This document shows positions 25,452 to 32,917 of a DNA stretch of 64,000 nucleotides, piece by piece. The stretch comes from a bacterium. GTDB taxonomy: Bacteria; Zhuqueibacterota; QNDG01; JAGLOF01. A program made the position numbers and the translations under genes. The stretch spans positions 38,076 to 102,075 of the forward strand of contig JAFGRY010000033.1 of the NCBI GenBank assembly GCA_016934955.1, in the 5' to 3' direction. Below the pieces are notes generated by a model. It searched no databases and was not told the DNA's origin. It worked only from the letters and a program-made list of their open reading frames with translations. Positions within the stretch are counted from its first letter, which is position 1; each line of letters starts with the position of its first letter.

Positions 25452-26036
25452 TTATTTATACGCGCTGATCCAATCGATCTCCAGCCGGAAGGCACCCTCC
25501 TGCTTGTTCGAGATGAGAAATCCCACCTGCTGAATCAGCTCCGCTGAAACGGGATCCACACCGGTGAGGGTCCTTCCCCGGAAGGTCGGCACGCAGCCGG
25601 CAAAGGGCACCCGCACCGTCACCCACGCATCCTTCCGTGTCTCGAACGCATAGGCATAGGCGATTCCGTCGAAACGGCCGCCGGTGCGAATGCGGAATTC
25701 GTACTGCTTCCCGTCCCCCCTGACCCGCACAAGGATACCATCGTATCCTTCCAGATCCAGGGGACGCGGCCGGGTACTGGTCGACGCGAATCCGCCGTAG
25801 TTTTCCAGTGAGACCGTGCCCGCGAACAGAGCCGTCCCTTCCCCGGTAACGGTCATACTGCTTCTGGACAGTCCTCCCATGACCCCGTCGTTGATGACCA
25901 CCCATTCACCGGCATCAGTCGGCCTGGCAAAATCGAACAGCGGCTTTTCTGTCTGGCCCATGCCGGTACTCCATAATAAAATAATCGATACCGTGAGCGT
26001 CAATCCGTTTCGCAGTGCTCCACTGTTCTTGCCCAT
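25452..26036 (-). CDS. Exported CIA30-family protein
   Basis: A 194-residue protein with a signal peptide (GLTLTVSIILLWSTGMGQ) and a CIA30 (complex I intermediate-associated protein 30) domain of galactose-binding-like fold. Diagnostic parts are GEWVVINDGVMGGLSRSSM, LFAGTVSLENYGGFAST, LEGYDGILVRVRGDGKQYEFRIRT and IQQVGFLISNKQEGAFRLEIDWI. Bacterial members are usually exported or have a Rossmann partner and are not linked to complex I. It directly follows the GH16 gene (22 bases), so a carbohydrate-binding role alongside that enzyme is a reasonable inference. Confidence 0.85.
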   Translation of the reverse strand: MGKNSGALRNGLTLTVSIILLWSTGMGQTEKPLFDFARPTDAGEWVVINDGVMGGLSRSSMTVTGEGTALFAGTVSLENYGGFASTSTRPRPLDLEGYDGILVRVRGDGKQYEFRIRTGGRFDGIAYAYAFETRKDAWVTVRVPFAGCVPTFRGRTLTGVDPVSAELIQQVGFLISNKQEGAFRLEIDWISAYK

Positions 26037-26058
26037 CAGCAGCCTCCTTTCACATTCC

Positions 26059-28263
26059 TTACCTGATCAGCAGCATCTTCCGCACCTGACGCCGGCCGCC
26101 GGCCGAAAGCACGCAGAGATAAACGCCCGAGGGCCGCCCGCCGCCGCCCCACTGCAGATGATGTGTCCCGGCAGCGAGTTCCCCGTACAGCAGCGTTTCC
26201 AGCAGCCTGCCGCCGGCAGTATACACCGCCAGGCGGGCGACTTGCGGGCGCGCAAGATCAAAGGAGATCGTTGTCGCGGCATTGAACGGATTCGGCCAGT
26301 TCTGATGCAGCCGGAGCGATCGGGGGCCGGCGCTGATGGATTCGTCTACAGGGGCCGGCCAGCCGCCCTGGCTCAAATAGACGTTGTCGATACTCACGTC
26401 GTCAGAAGAACCGCCGATATCGAATCCGCAGCGGGCCGCCATATCGGTTGCCTGTTCCATGATAAAGGTGAGCCGGTACGTTTGCCGCTGCATCGAGATC
26501 AGGACAGGGTTCCCGCCGCTGTACACCGTCCAGGGGTCGCTGTTCATCCCGACGAGAGGGGAAATCTGCCTGGGCGCGGCCGCCCAGGCGTCGAACGACA
26601 GGGTGTACTCTTTCCCCTTCTCGATAGTGAACCCGGTCTGTCCGACATGTATATCCCAGGGATTGATACCGCCGTTGCTGATGGCGGCCCGGTATTCCCC
26701 CTCATCTGCGCCTCCCGTCCCCGCCGCCGGATAGTGCGCGGTCAGCTCCCAGCCTGCATCGCCGTCGCTGAAATCCCCGTTCGTCACCTGATTGGCGAAT
26801 GGGACATCCGGTCCGCTGATTCGAAAGGCATCGAACTGATAGGTTCCGGCCTGCCCCATGTCAACCGTCAGCATGCCCTGCGCATTAGCGGGCACGGAGA
26901 AGGAGAACGCATACTCCGTCCAGATGTCGGTGAGCTGCAGGGACCTGCCGCCCCAGGGAGTAAACAGAGAGGCATCGATGACATTGACGTTCGCCGTGCT
27001 GTTCGTTCCCGATTTCGCCCACAGCGACACCTGATAGGTTGTGCCGGCCGAAAGGGAAACACCGGTCTGCGACAGCTGCACATCCCAGGGATTGGCGCCG
27101 GGAACGCTCACATCCACGCTGACGCTGCGGTCCCCTGAAAATACGTCCGCCGCGGACAGCGCAAAATCCGCCCGGGCTGGTGAGAATCCGTTTATGTTCC
27201 AGTATTTCGTGCCCGTTTCGAAATCACCGTTTTTAAGAAGATTATTGCTCATCCGCACGGGATACCTGAGATGACCGGAAGCGCCGCCATCCACGTAATA
27301 GAGATCAAGGGTGCTGCTGAAATTTCCCCAATCGACAGAGATTTCCGGTGAGCCCTGGCCCGACACAATGTCCGCGGTATTGGGAACGCTCCACTGATAC
27401 TGCATCGTCCCGAGGGCCGGCGCCGTATAGGAGAGGCCTTCCTGTGCGGGCAGCACATAATCGGGACCGCATATATGTATGTCGGAGAGATACTGATATA
27501 CACGCACGTAATCGACCTCCATGACCGCCGGGAAAACAGTCGTCTCGGTCGGGCTGCCGACCCACCCTCCGCCCACCGCCATATTGAGAATAATGTAAAA
27601 AGGCTGGTCGAACGGCCAGGTCTCATACCCGCTGTTTTCATTGGTGAAGGTGTAGTATTTAGTGTCATCGACATAAAAATCGATTCCCTGCGGTGTCCAC
27701 TCCACGGCATAGAGATGAAAGGCCGACTCGGCCGTGGGTATGTCGATAGTGCCGCCCCGGGGCCCGGAGCCGAAAAACGAGTTGTACGCACCGTTGTGTA
27801 TGGTCCCGTAGATCGTGCTTACCTCATTGGTCGGATGCTCCATGATGTCGATCTCTCCGCTGGCCGGCCACCAGCCGTACGCTTCATCTTCGGGCTGCAG
27901 CCAGAACGCGGGAACGAATCCGCTGGAAGAGGGCAGCTTGATGCGCGCCTCAATTCTGCCGTACTGCCACCAGGCGGTGTGTATCGTTTTTATCACCGAC
28001 GCGGTGTAGCTGTACCCCCTGTACGATTCTTCCCGGGCGATCAGCTTCAGCGTGCCGCCGCTGACTTCGGTATTCTCGGCGCGGTCGGTTGCATAATGCA
28101 CGCAGTCGTTGAACTGACCCAGTTGAAACGACCAGACAGACCGATCCAGGGCGGAACCGTTGAATTCGTCCGCCCAGACGAGCCGGCGGTCCTGCGCGTC
28201 GGCGACCGGCACATACGCCGCTGCCAGCAAGAGACTGAGACAGATTATTCCGGATTTACGCAT
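26059..28263 (-). CDS. Secreted glycoside hydrolase family 16 (beta-glucanase) with carbohydrate-binding and sorting domains
   Basis: A 734-residue secreted enzyme. ATG 28263 is selected: GGGGAG lies 8 bases ahead and a clean signal peptide follows (MRKSGIICLSLLLAAAYVPVADA). GH16 occupies residues about 25-255; the catalytic motif is GEIDIMEH (the two Glu and the Asp of E-x-D-x-x-E), with WWQYGRIEARIKLP, FVPAFWLQP and FYIILNMAVGGGW. Then comes an Ig-like segment, two CBM4/9-like domains (NLLKNGDFETG... and NQVTNGDFSDGDAGWEL..., each with the NPWD motif) and a C-terminal sorting domain (LHQNWPNPFNAATTISFDL ... VRKMLLIR). The expected activity is endo-hydrolysis of beta-1,3- or mixed-linkage glucans; the exact substrate cannot be told from sequence. 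Confidence 0.92.
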   Translation of the reverse strand: MRKSGIICLSLLLAAAYVPVADAQDRRLVWADEFNGSALDRSVWSFQLGQFNDCVHYATDRAENTEVSGGTLKLIAREESYRGYSYTASVIKTIHTAWWQYGRIEARIKLPSSSGFVPAFWLQPEDEAYGWWPASGEIDIMEHPTNEVSTIYGTIHNGAYNSFFGSGPRGGTIDIPTAESAFHLYAVEWTPQGIDFYVDDTKYYTFTNENSGYETWPFDQPFYIILNMAVGGGWVGSPTETTVFPAVMEVDYVRVYQYLSDIHICGPDYVLPAQEGLSYTAPALGTMQYQWSVPNTADIVSGQGSPEISVDWGNFSSTLDLYYVDGGASGHLRYPVRMSNNLLKNGDFETGTKYWNINGFSPARADFALSAADVFSGDRSVSVDVSVPGANPWDVQLSQTGVSLSAGTTYQVSLWAKSGTNSTANVNVIDASLFTPWGGRSLQLTDIWTEYAFSFSVPANAQGMLTVDMGQAGTYQFDAFRISGPDVPFANQVTNGDFSDGDAGWELTAHYPAAGTGGADEGEYRAAISNGGINPWDIHVGQTGFTIEKGKEYTLSFDAWAAAPRQISPLVGMNSDPWTVYSGGNPVLISMQRQTYRLTFIMEQATDMAARCGFDIGGSSDDVSIDNVYLSQGGWPAPVDESISAGPRSLRLHQNWPNPFNAATTISFDLARPQVARLAVYTAGGRLLETLLYGELAAGTHHLQWGGGGRPSGVYLCVLSAGGRRQVRKMLLIR

Positions 28264-28351
28264 GTGTTTTCTCCCCATAGCCTGTATCTGCGCATATGCG
28301 ACGAAACAACAGTGAACCGGGCCGGCGAGTCTCATGGCCCATACCCGCAAT

Positions 28352-29815
28352 TCATAATTTATAATTCCTATTAACCGCCTCGGCCTCCATCTCCACCAGG
28401 TACCCCTCCCCGATCAGCCCGGCCTGCACCATGGTGTTGGCAGGCTCGATGCCGTGGAACCGCTCCCCGTGGGCCCGGGCCACCGATTCCCAGTCCTCCA
28501 GACGCTTTATGTATACGCGGGTGCGCACCACGTCCGCCAGGCAGGCGCCCAGCGACTGCAGCGCCCCCTCGATCTTGTCGATGATAAAGTGACACTGGGC
28601 CGCCGGGTCGCTGCCGCCGATCAGCGTGTCGAAGTGCGTGGCCGTGGTGCCGGAAATAAAAATGCGGTCACCGTACCGCCGGGCCCGGCAGAACCCGGCG
28701 ATATGCTCCCAGGGAGTGCCCGAAAAAACCCGCACCCCTCCGTCAGCGCCGGTCACCGGTTCATACGGTTTTGGGATCGATTCCAGGTGGTGGCTGAGAT
28801 CGCCCGACGCCGTGAGAAAGGGCGGCCTGCGGTACTCGTCGCCGCAGTCGCCGGGAATGGGCGTGAGACGGTCAAGGGACGCTTCCAGCCGCTCCCGGTC
28901 ACCGGCAGCGAGGGAGAATTGAAACAGCTGCAGATTGTTCTCGATGTGCCGCCCCTCACCCAGGCGGGCTCCGATAATAATGCCCCCGACGGCCGGTTCA
29001 TCCAGGATATAGCGGCAGGCGACATTTGCCATGGACACCCCGTGCCCGCGGGCGATACTGTCCAGGGTGCGCAGCAGATCCTGAAACACCTCCCAGCCGC
29101 CGGCCGTGTCGATGTAGCGCTTGTATTTCATGAGGGACCAGCTGGTCAGCTGCTCAGGGGCCGGCTCCGGCTCGTTCAGCCATTTTTCCGTGAGAAATCC
29201 CCCGGCCACCGTGCCGAAACAGAGCAGGCTTACCCCGTACCGCCGGCAGAAGTCGGTCATGCCGTTGCGGGCCCGGCGGTCGAGAAGGGAAAAACAGACC
29301 TGGTTACTGATCACATCGATCCCGCTGCTTTTCACTACGCGCAGATGAGCCGTGTCGACGTTGGTCAGTCCCAGATGGGCGATCAGTCCATCGTCCCGGC
29401 ACTCCTGCAGCCAGCGCAGGCAGTCGAGCCACACTGGATCGGCGTAGTTCCAGGCGTGAAACTGCAGCAGGTCGAGCCGTTCGCTCTGCATGCGGTCCAG
29501 GGCCAGCTGCACCGCCTCACGAACCTGTCGCCGGGTCACCGGCCCCGGCTTCGGCACCCACTTGGTCAGCATCTGCACGGGCGCGGGATAGCGGCGGCGA
29601 AAGATACCGCTGATCACTTCGGCCGAGCCGTAGTGGTCGGCCATATCAAAGGCCGTGAATCCTGCATCGGCATACTCGGCCATGGCTTCGGCGGCCGTGT
29701 CCGGATCGACAAGGGAACCGTCCCGCTCCATATCGGCTACCTGCCACAATCCGGTGAGCACCCGGGAAACAGTGAAGCCCGGGGCCAGTTCAATTCGTTC
29801 AACAGCGCTGCTCAT
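28352..29815 (-). CDS. Aldo/keto reductase fused to a Rid (YjgF)-family domain
   Basis: A 487-residue soluble fusion. Residues 1-320 are an aldo/keto reductase barrel with the catalytic tetrad visible: Asp and Tyr in FDMADHYGSAE, Lys in MLTKWVPK and His in LLQFHAWNY; VGGIIIGARLGEGRHIENN is the NADP-phosphate region. Residues about 365-480 are a Rid/YjgF domain: DRIFISGTTATHFDT, IDKIEGALQSLGACLADVVRTRVYIKRL, YLVEMEAEAV. The arginine that RidA enzymes use for 2-aminoacrylate deamination (PAR) is replaced (PANTM), so classical RidA activity is unlikely. It lies 3 bases from an amino-acid permease gene in the same direction, so the pair probably takes up and reduces a nitrogen-containing compound. 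Confidence 0.9.
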   Translation of the reverse strand: MSSAVERIELAPGFTVSRVLTGLWQVADMERDGSLVDPDTAAEAMAEYADAGFTAFDMADHYGSAEVISGIFRRRYPAPVQMLTKWVPKPGPVTRRQVREAVQLALDRMQSERLDLLQFHAWNYADPVWLDCLRWLQECRDDGLIAHLGLTNVDTAHLRVVKSSGIDVISNQVCFSLLDRRARNGMTDFCRRYGVSLLCFGTVAGGFLTEKWLNEPEPAPEQLTSWSLMKYKRYIDTAGGWEVFQDLLRTLDSIARGHGVSMANVACRYILDEPAVGGIIIGARLGEGRHIENNLQLFQFSLAAGDRERLEASLDRLTPIPGDCGDEYRRPPFLTASGDLSHHLESIPKPYEPVTGADGGVRVFSGTPWEHIAGFCRARRYGDRIFISGTTATHFDTLIGGSDPAAQCHFIIDKIEGALQSLGACLADVVRTRVYIKRLEDWESVARAHGERFHGIEPANTMVQAGLIGEGYLVEMEAEAVNRNYKL

Positions 29816-29818
29816 ATA

Positions 29819-31303
29819 CTACTCCGATGGTAGGGTTGAAAAACGCGTTCTCAGATCGACGCCCCGCCGCAGCAGTTTACGATACTCAAGACCGTAGATC
29901 AGCGAGGCCAGGGCCATGACCAGCAGCCAGACCGGCGTCGAATAGAAGTACCAGGCGTCCAGGTTCTTGCCCAGGTCGTTGATTGTGTGGATGGCCAGAA
30001 ATCCGCTGATCATGACGGCCCCTGTTCCTCCCAGCACCACCTGCAGGCGCCGGTCAGCGAACACCGTGACCCGCGCGGCCAGTTCGGGATTGCGCCGGGG
30101 CAGGGTCAGCACCGACAGGCTCATCAGGAGAAAATTGATCAGCATGGAGGTGACGAGAATATCGATGCCCACGAAGAAGTCCCGGGCCAGATGACAGATC
30201 AGCAGCCCCAGTGATGACATGAGCCCGCTGAGCATAATGGCGGTCTGGGGGGTGTGCCGCTTCGGATGGATCCGGGCGACCCGGGCCGGGAAGATGCCGT
30301 CTTCGGCCCAGGCGAACATGAGCCGGGACACGGCCAGAAGCATGGCGGGCAGATCGTTGATCAAAGAGACGGCCGCCCCCGCAACGATGGCCACGGTGAG
30401 GCCGGCGGGCAGCAGGTACCCGAGCAGCCCGGGAGCGGTGAGGTCGGTGGTCTGCGCTTTTTCCGCGATATAGGTCCAGGGCACGGCATGGTAGATCGCC
30501 CCGGTAAAGAGGATATAGAAAGTGCTCACGGTCACCACCGCGATGCCGATGGCCAGCGGCAGGGTGCGGGCCGGATTCCGGGCCTCCCCCCCGGCCTGGG
30601 CGATGGAGTCAAAGCCGATAAACGAGGCGAAGAGCAGCGCTGAGGCGGCCAGAAACCGCTGCAGGCTGAAGGACGCCTGCGTGGAAGCCGGGACCGTCTG
30701 CTCACCCGCGGCCTGCAGCGCGGCCGTAAAATCTGCCTGGGTGAATGAGTAGCCGGCAACGATCACGATGCCCCCCAGCAGGAACATGAGAAACATGAGC
30801 GGCACGAGGGTGCGCTCATAGGAGCGGATGCCCAGCATGTTCACGCCCGTGAAGATCCAGAGAAACGAGAGGGAGAGGATGATGCGGACAGTGCCCGTAT
30901 CCAGCGTCCGGGCCAGCTCCAGCCAGCCCAGGGCCTGGGCGATGTCCCGGAAAAACGGGACGATCACGTACGCCACCACGCTGATGCCCAGGGAGAGTCC
31001 GAACCACTGACTGAAGCTGGCCACAAAGCCCAGGTATGGGTTCAGGGCTCTGCTGGCGTAGATGTAACTGCCGCCGGCCCGGGGCATCGCCGAGGCCAGG
31101 GTCGCGTAAGCCGCCGCGGCCAGCAGTGCCGGTATGGCGGCAAACAGAAACGCGGGAATCACGTACGGCCCGATGCCCGGAACGTTACGCTGGATCATAA
31201 AGGGGATGACGTTGATACCCGCCCCGATCATGGAGCAGATGCCGGTGGCCGCCAGGCCGACCAGGCTGAGGGTGCGCGAGAGACGGGGCGGTGACTGAGT
31301 CAT
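29819..31303 (-). CDS. APC-family amino acid permease
   Basis: A 494-residue inner-membrane transporter with about 12 membrane helices. The APC signature near the start is LVGLAATGICSMIGAGINVIPF (helix 1, with the unwound G-S-G-like substrate stretch), followed by PRAGGSYIYASRALNPYLGF and, in helix 6, FASFIGFDSIAQAGGEARNPARTLP. The start at 31303 is chosen over one 213 bases upstream because CAGAGG precedes it and a promoter (31431-31403) would otherwise lie inside the gene. It is the first gene of a two-gene unit with the aldo/keto reductase-Rid fusion. The substrate is unknown; a cationic or amino-acid-like compound is typical. Confidence 0.92.
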   Translation of the reverse strand: MTQSPPRLSRTLSLVGLAATGICSMIGAGINVIPFMIQRNVPGIGPYVIPAFLFAAIPALLAAAAYATLASAMPRAGGSYIYASRALNPYLGFVASFSQWFGLSLGISVVAYVIVPFFRDIAQALGWLELARTLDTGTVRIILSLSFLWIFTGVNMLGIRSYERTLVPLMFLMFLLGGIVIVAGYSFTQADFTAALQAAGEQTVPASTQASFSLQRFLAASALLFASFIGFDSIAQAGGEARNPARTLPLAIGIAVVTVSTFYILFTGAIYHAVPWTYIAEKAQTTDLTAPGLLGYLLPAGLTVAIVAGAAVSLINDLPAMLLAVSRLMFAWAEDGIFPARVARIHPKRHTPQTAIMLSGLMSSLGLLICHLARDFFVGIDILVTSMLINFLLMSLSVLTLPRRNPELAARVTVFADRRLQVVLGGTGAVMISGFLAIHTINDLGKNLDAWYFYSTPVWLLVMALASLIYGLEYRKLLRRGVDLRTRFSTLPSE

Positions 31304-31402
31304 TGGGCCTCTGTGGTTGAAAATAATGATGCTCCGGGCTCGTTTCAGAACCGGACGCGCGCTCAGTATTACCAATGGTCGTGAGAATTCGAAATGAATT
31401 GT

Positions 31403-31431
31403 AATATGGAGAAAATGGGTAAGAATGTCAA
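31403..31431 (-). promoter_or_regulatory. Predicted promoter of the permease/AKR-Rid operon
   Basis: TTGACA (31431-31426), 17 bases, CATATT (31408-31403), with TTTCCCC directly before the -35, the same extended block as at mraZ, the ECF sigma gene, the DUF4416 gene and the BlaI gene. The start near 31396 leaves a leader of about 90 bases before the ATG at 31303. Confidence 0.65.
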
Positions 31432-31522
31432 GGGGAAAGGGGGTTATTGCCAAGTCAGCAAACGTGCTGGATCTGCGCAGCCTTGCGGCCTGAAAATTGA
31501 GTCGGGCTACAGACAATTGTCC

Positions 31523-32917
31523 TCACATGCGAACACCACCGTCCTGTACCGGAGACACTTTCTCCAAGTTGAATTCGTCCATTTTTTTATACAGGAACGA
31601 CCGGGCGACATGCATGTCCGCGGCGGTCTGAGACACATTCCAGCCGTTTTGCATCAGCTTGTTGTGAATGTACTGCTTCTCGAACTGTTTCTTCGCTTCA
31701 TGGTAATCGAGATCACCTTCCAGGGCAGCGGCCGGGGGTGTCTGGTTGAGCACCGCGAACACCGCTGGCCCGCTCACCGTCTGCGTATCGCTGAAAATGA
31801 AAAGCCGTTCCACGAGAGCGCGCAGCTCCCGCACGTTGCCCGGCCACTGGTATGACTGCAGCGCGGTTATCGCTCCCGCCGTGAATTTCAGTTCCGGGCG
31901 GTTGTTCTGGCGCGCATATTCCTGACTGAACCAGGTGAGCAGCGGCGGGATATCAGCGGCACGGCGCCGCAGCGGCGGAATGCCGATCTCGATCAGGTTT
32001 ATCCGGTGATAGAGATCTTCCCTGAACCGGTTCGCAGTGATCATCTCGCCCAGATTCTTGTTGGTCGCGGCGATGATGCGCACATCCACCTGCTGGGGAC
32101 GGTCCGCGCCGATGGTCTCGATCTCACCGTATTCCAGGGCTCGCAGCACCTTGGCCTGGGCGCTTGGAGAAAGATCCCCGATCTCGTCCAGAAAGAGCGT
32201 ACCGCCGTCGGCCTGCAGGAATTTGCCTTTTTTATCCGAGACGGCGTGCGTAAAAGATCCCTTGCGGTGCCCGAAGAGCTCGCTCTCGATCAGCGTATCA
32301 GGAATAGCCGCGCTGTTGACTTTGATGAAAGGCGCGGAAGCGCGCTCGCTGTTGAGGTGAATCGCCCGTGCCACCAGCTCTTTGCCCGTGCCGCTCTCGC
32401 CGGTGATCAGTACTGTGGACTTCTGCACCGCCACCTTGTCGATGACCGCGAAGATCCGCTGCATTGATCTGCTGACACCCACCATATGGTATTTATCTTT
32501 TACTTCCGACAGCAGCTGATCATTCTCACTTTGCAGCTTTCGCCGTTCCGCGGCGCGCTGAATCGTCAGCAGTACCCGCTCGGTCGAGAACGGTTTTTCC
32601 AGCCAGTCGTACGCTCCCTTCCGGGTCGCTTCCAGAGCGGTGCTGATCGTGCCGTGTCCCGACATCATGATCACCGTGGTGAACGGCGAGCGCTCGACGA
32701 TGCGGTCGAGCACATCGACGCCGCTCAGGTCGGGCAGCAGAAGATCGAGCAGCACGAAATCGAACGACCGCTCCTCAGCCAGAGCCACGCCGTCCGCGCC
32801 GTTTCCGACCCAGACGGCATCGTACCCCTCCGAGACGAGGATGTCCTGCAGCGTGTCGCCGAGCCCGGCGTCATCATCGATAATGAGAATGGTGTCCGGT
32901 CTTTTCATATCACGCAT
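31523..32917 (-). CDS. NtrC-family response regulator with altered GAFTGA loop
   Basis: A 464-residue regulator: receiver (residues 9-120; IIDDDAG, LLDLLLPDLSG, LEKPFSTERV), AAA+ domain (about 145-380) and C-terminal Fis-type helix-turn-helix (NGWNVSQTAADMHVARSFLYKKM). The AAA+ part has Walker A GESGTGKE, Walker B GGTLFLDEIGDLS and the arginine finger region FREDLYHRINLIEIGIPPLRRR. The sigma-54 contact loop, normally GAFTGA, reads GSFTHA, so the conserved Gly is His. The gene overlaps the kinase stop codon by 8 bases, so the two form a cognate pair. Targets are unknown; a sigma-54-type activator role must be tested given the loop change. Confidence 0.9.
   Translation of the reverse strand: MRDMKRPDTILIIDDDAGLGDTLQDILVSEGYDAVWVGNGADGVALAEERSFDFVLLDLLLPDLSGVDVLDRIVERSPFTTVIMMSGHGTISTALEATRKGAYDWLEKPFSTERVLLTIQRAAERRKLQSENDQLLSEVKDKYHMVGVSRSMQRIFAVIDKVAVQKSTVLITGESGTGKELVARAIHLNSERASAPFIKVNSAAIPDTLIESELFGHRKGSFTHAVSDKKGKFLQADGGTLFLDEIGDLSPSAQAKVLRALEYGEIETIGADRPQQVDVRIIAATNKNLGEMITANRFREDLYHRINLIEIGIPPLRRRAADIPPLLTWFSQEYARQNNRPELKFTAGAITALQSYQWPGNVRELRALVERLFIFSDTQTVSGPAVFAVLNQTPPAAALEGDLDYHEAKKQFEKQYIHNKLMQNGWNVSQTAADMHVARSFLYKKMDEFNLEKVSPVQDGGVRM

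Noticed and set aside
31304..31516. N-terminal extension of the permease
   Set aside because: It would place the promoter inside the gene and adds residues unlike the APC family; ATG 31303 has a ribosome site.
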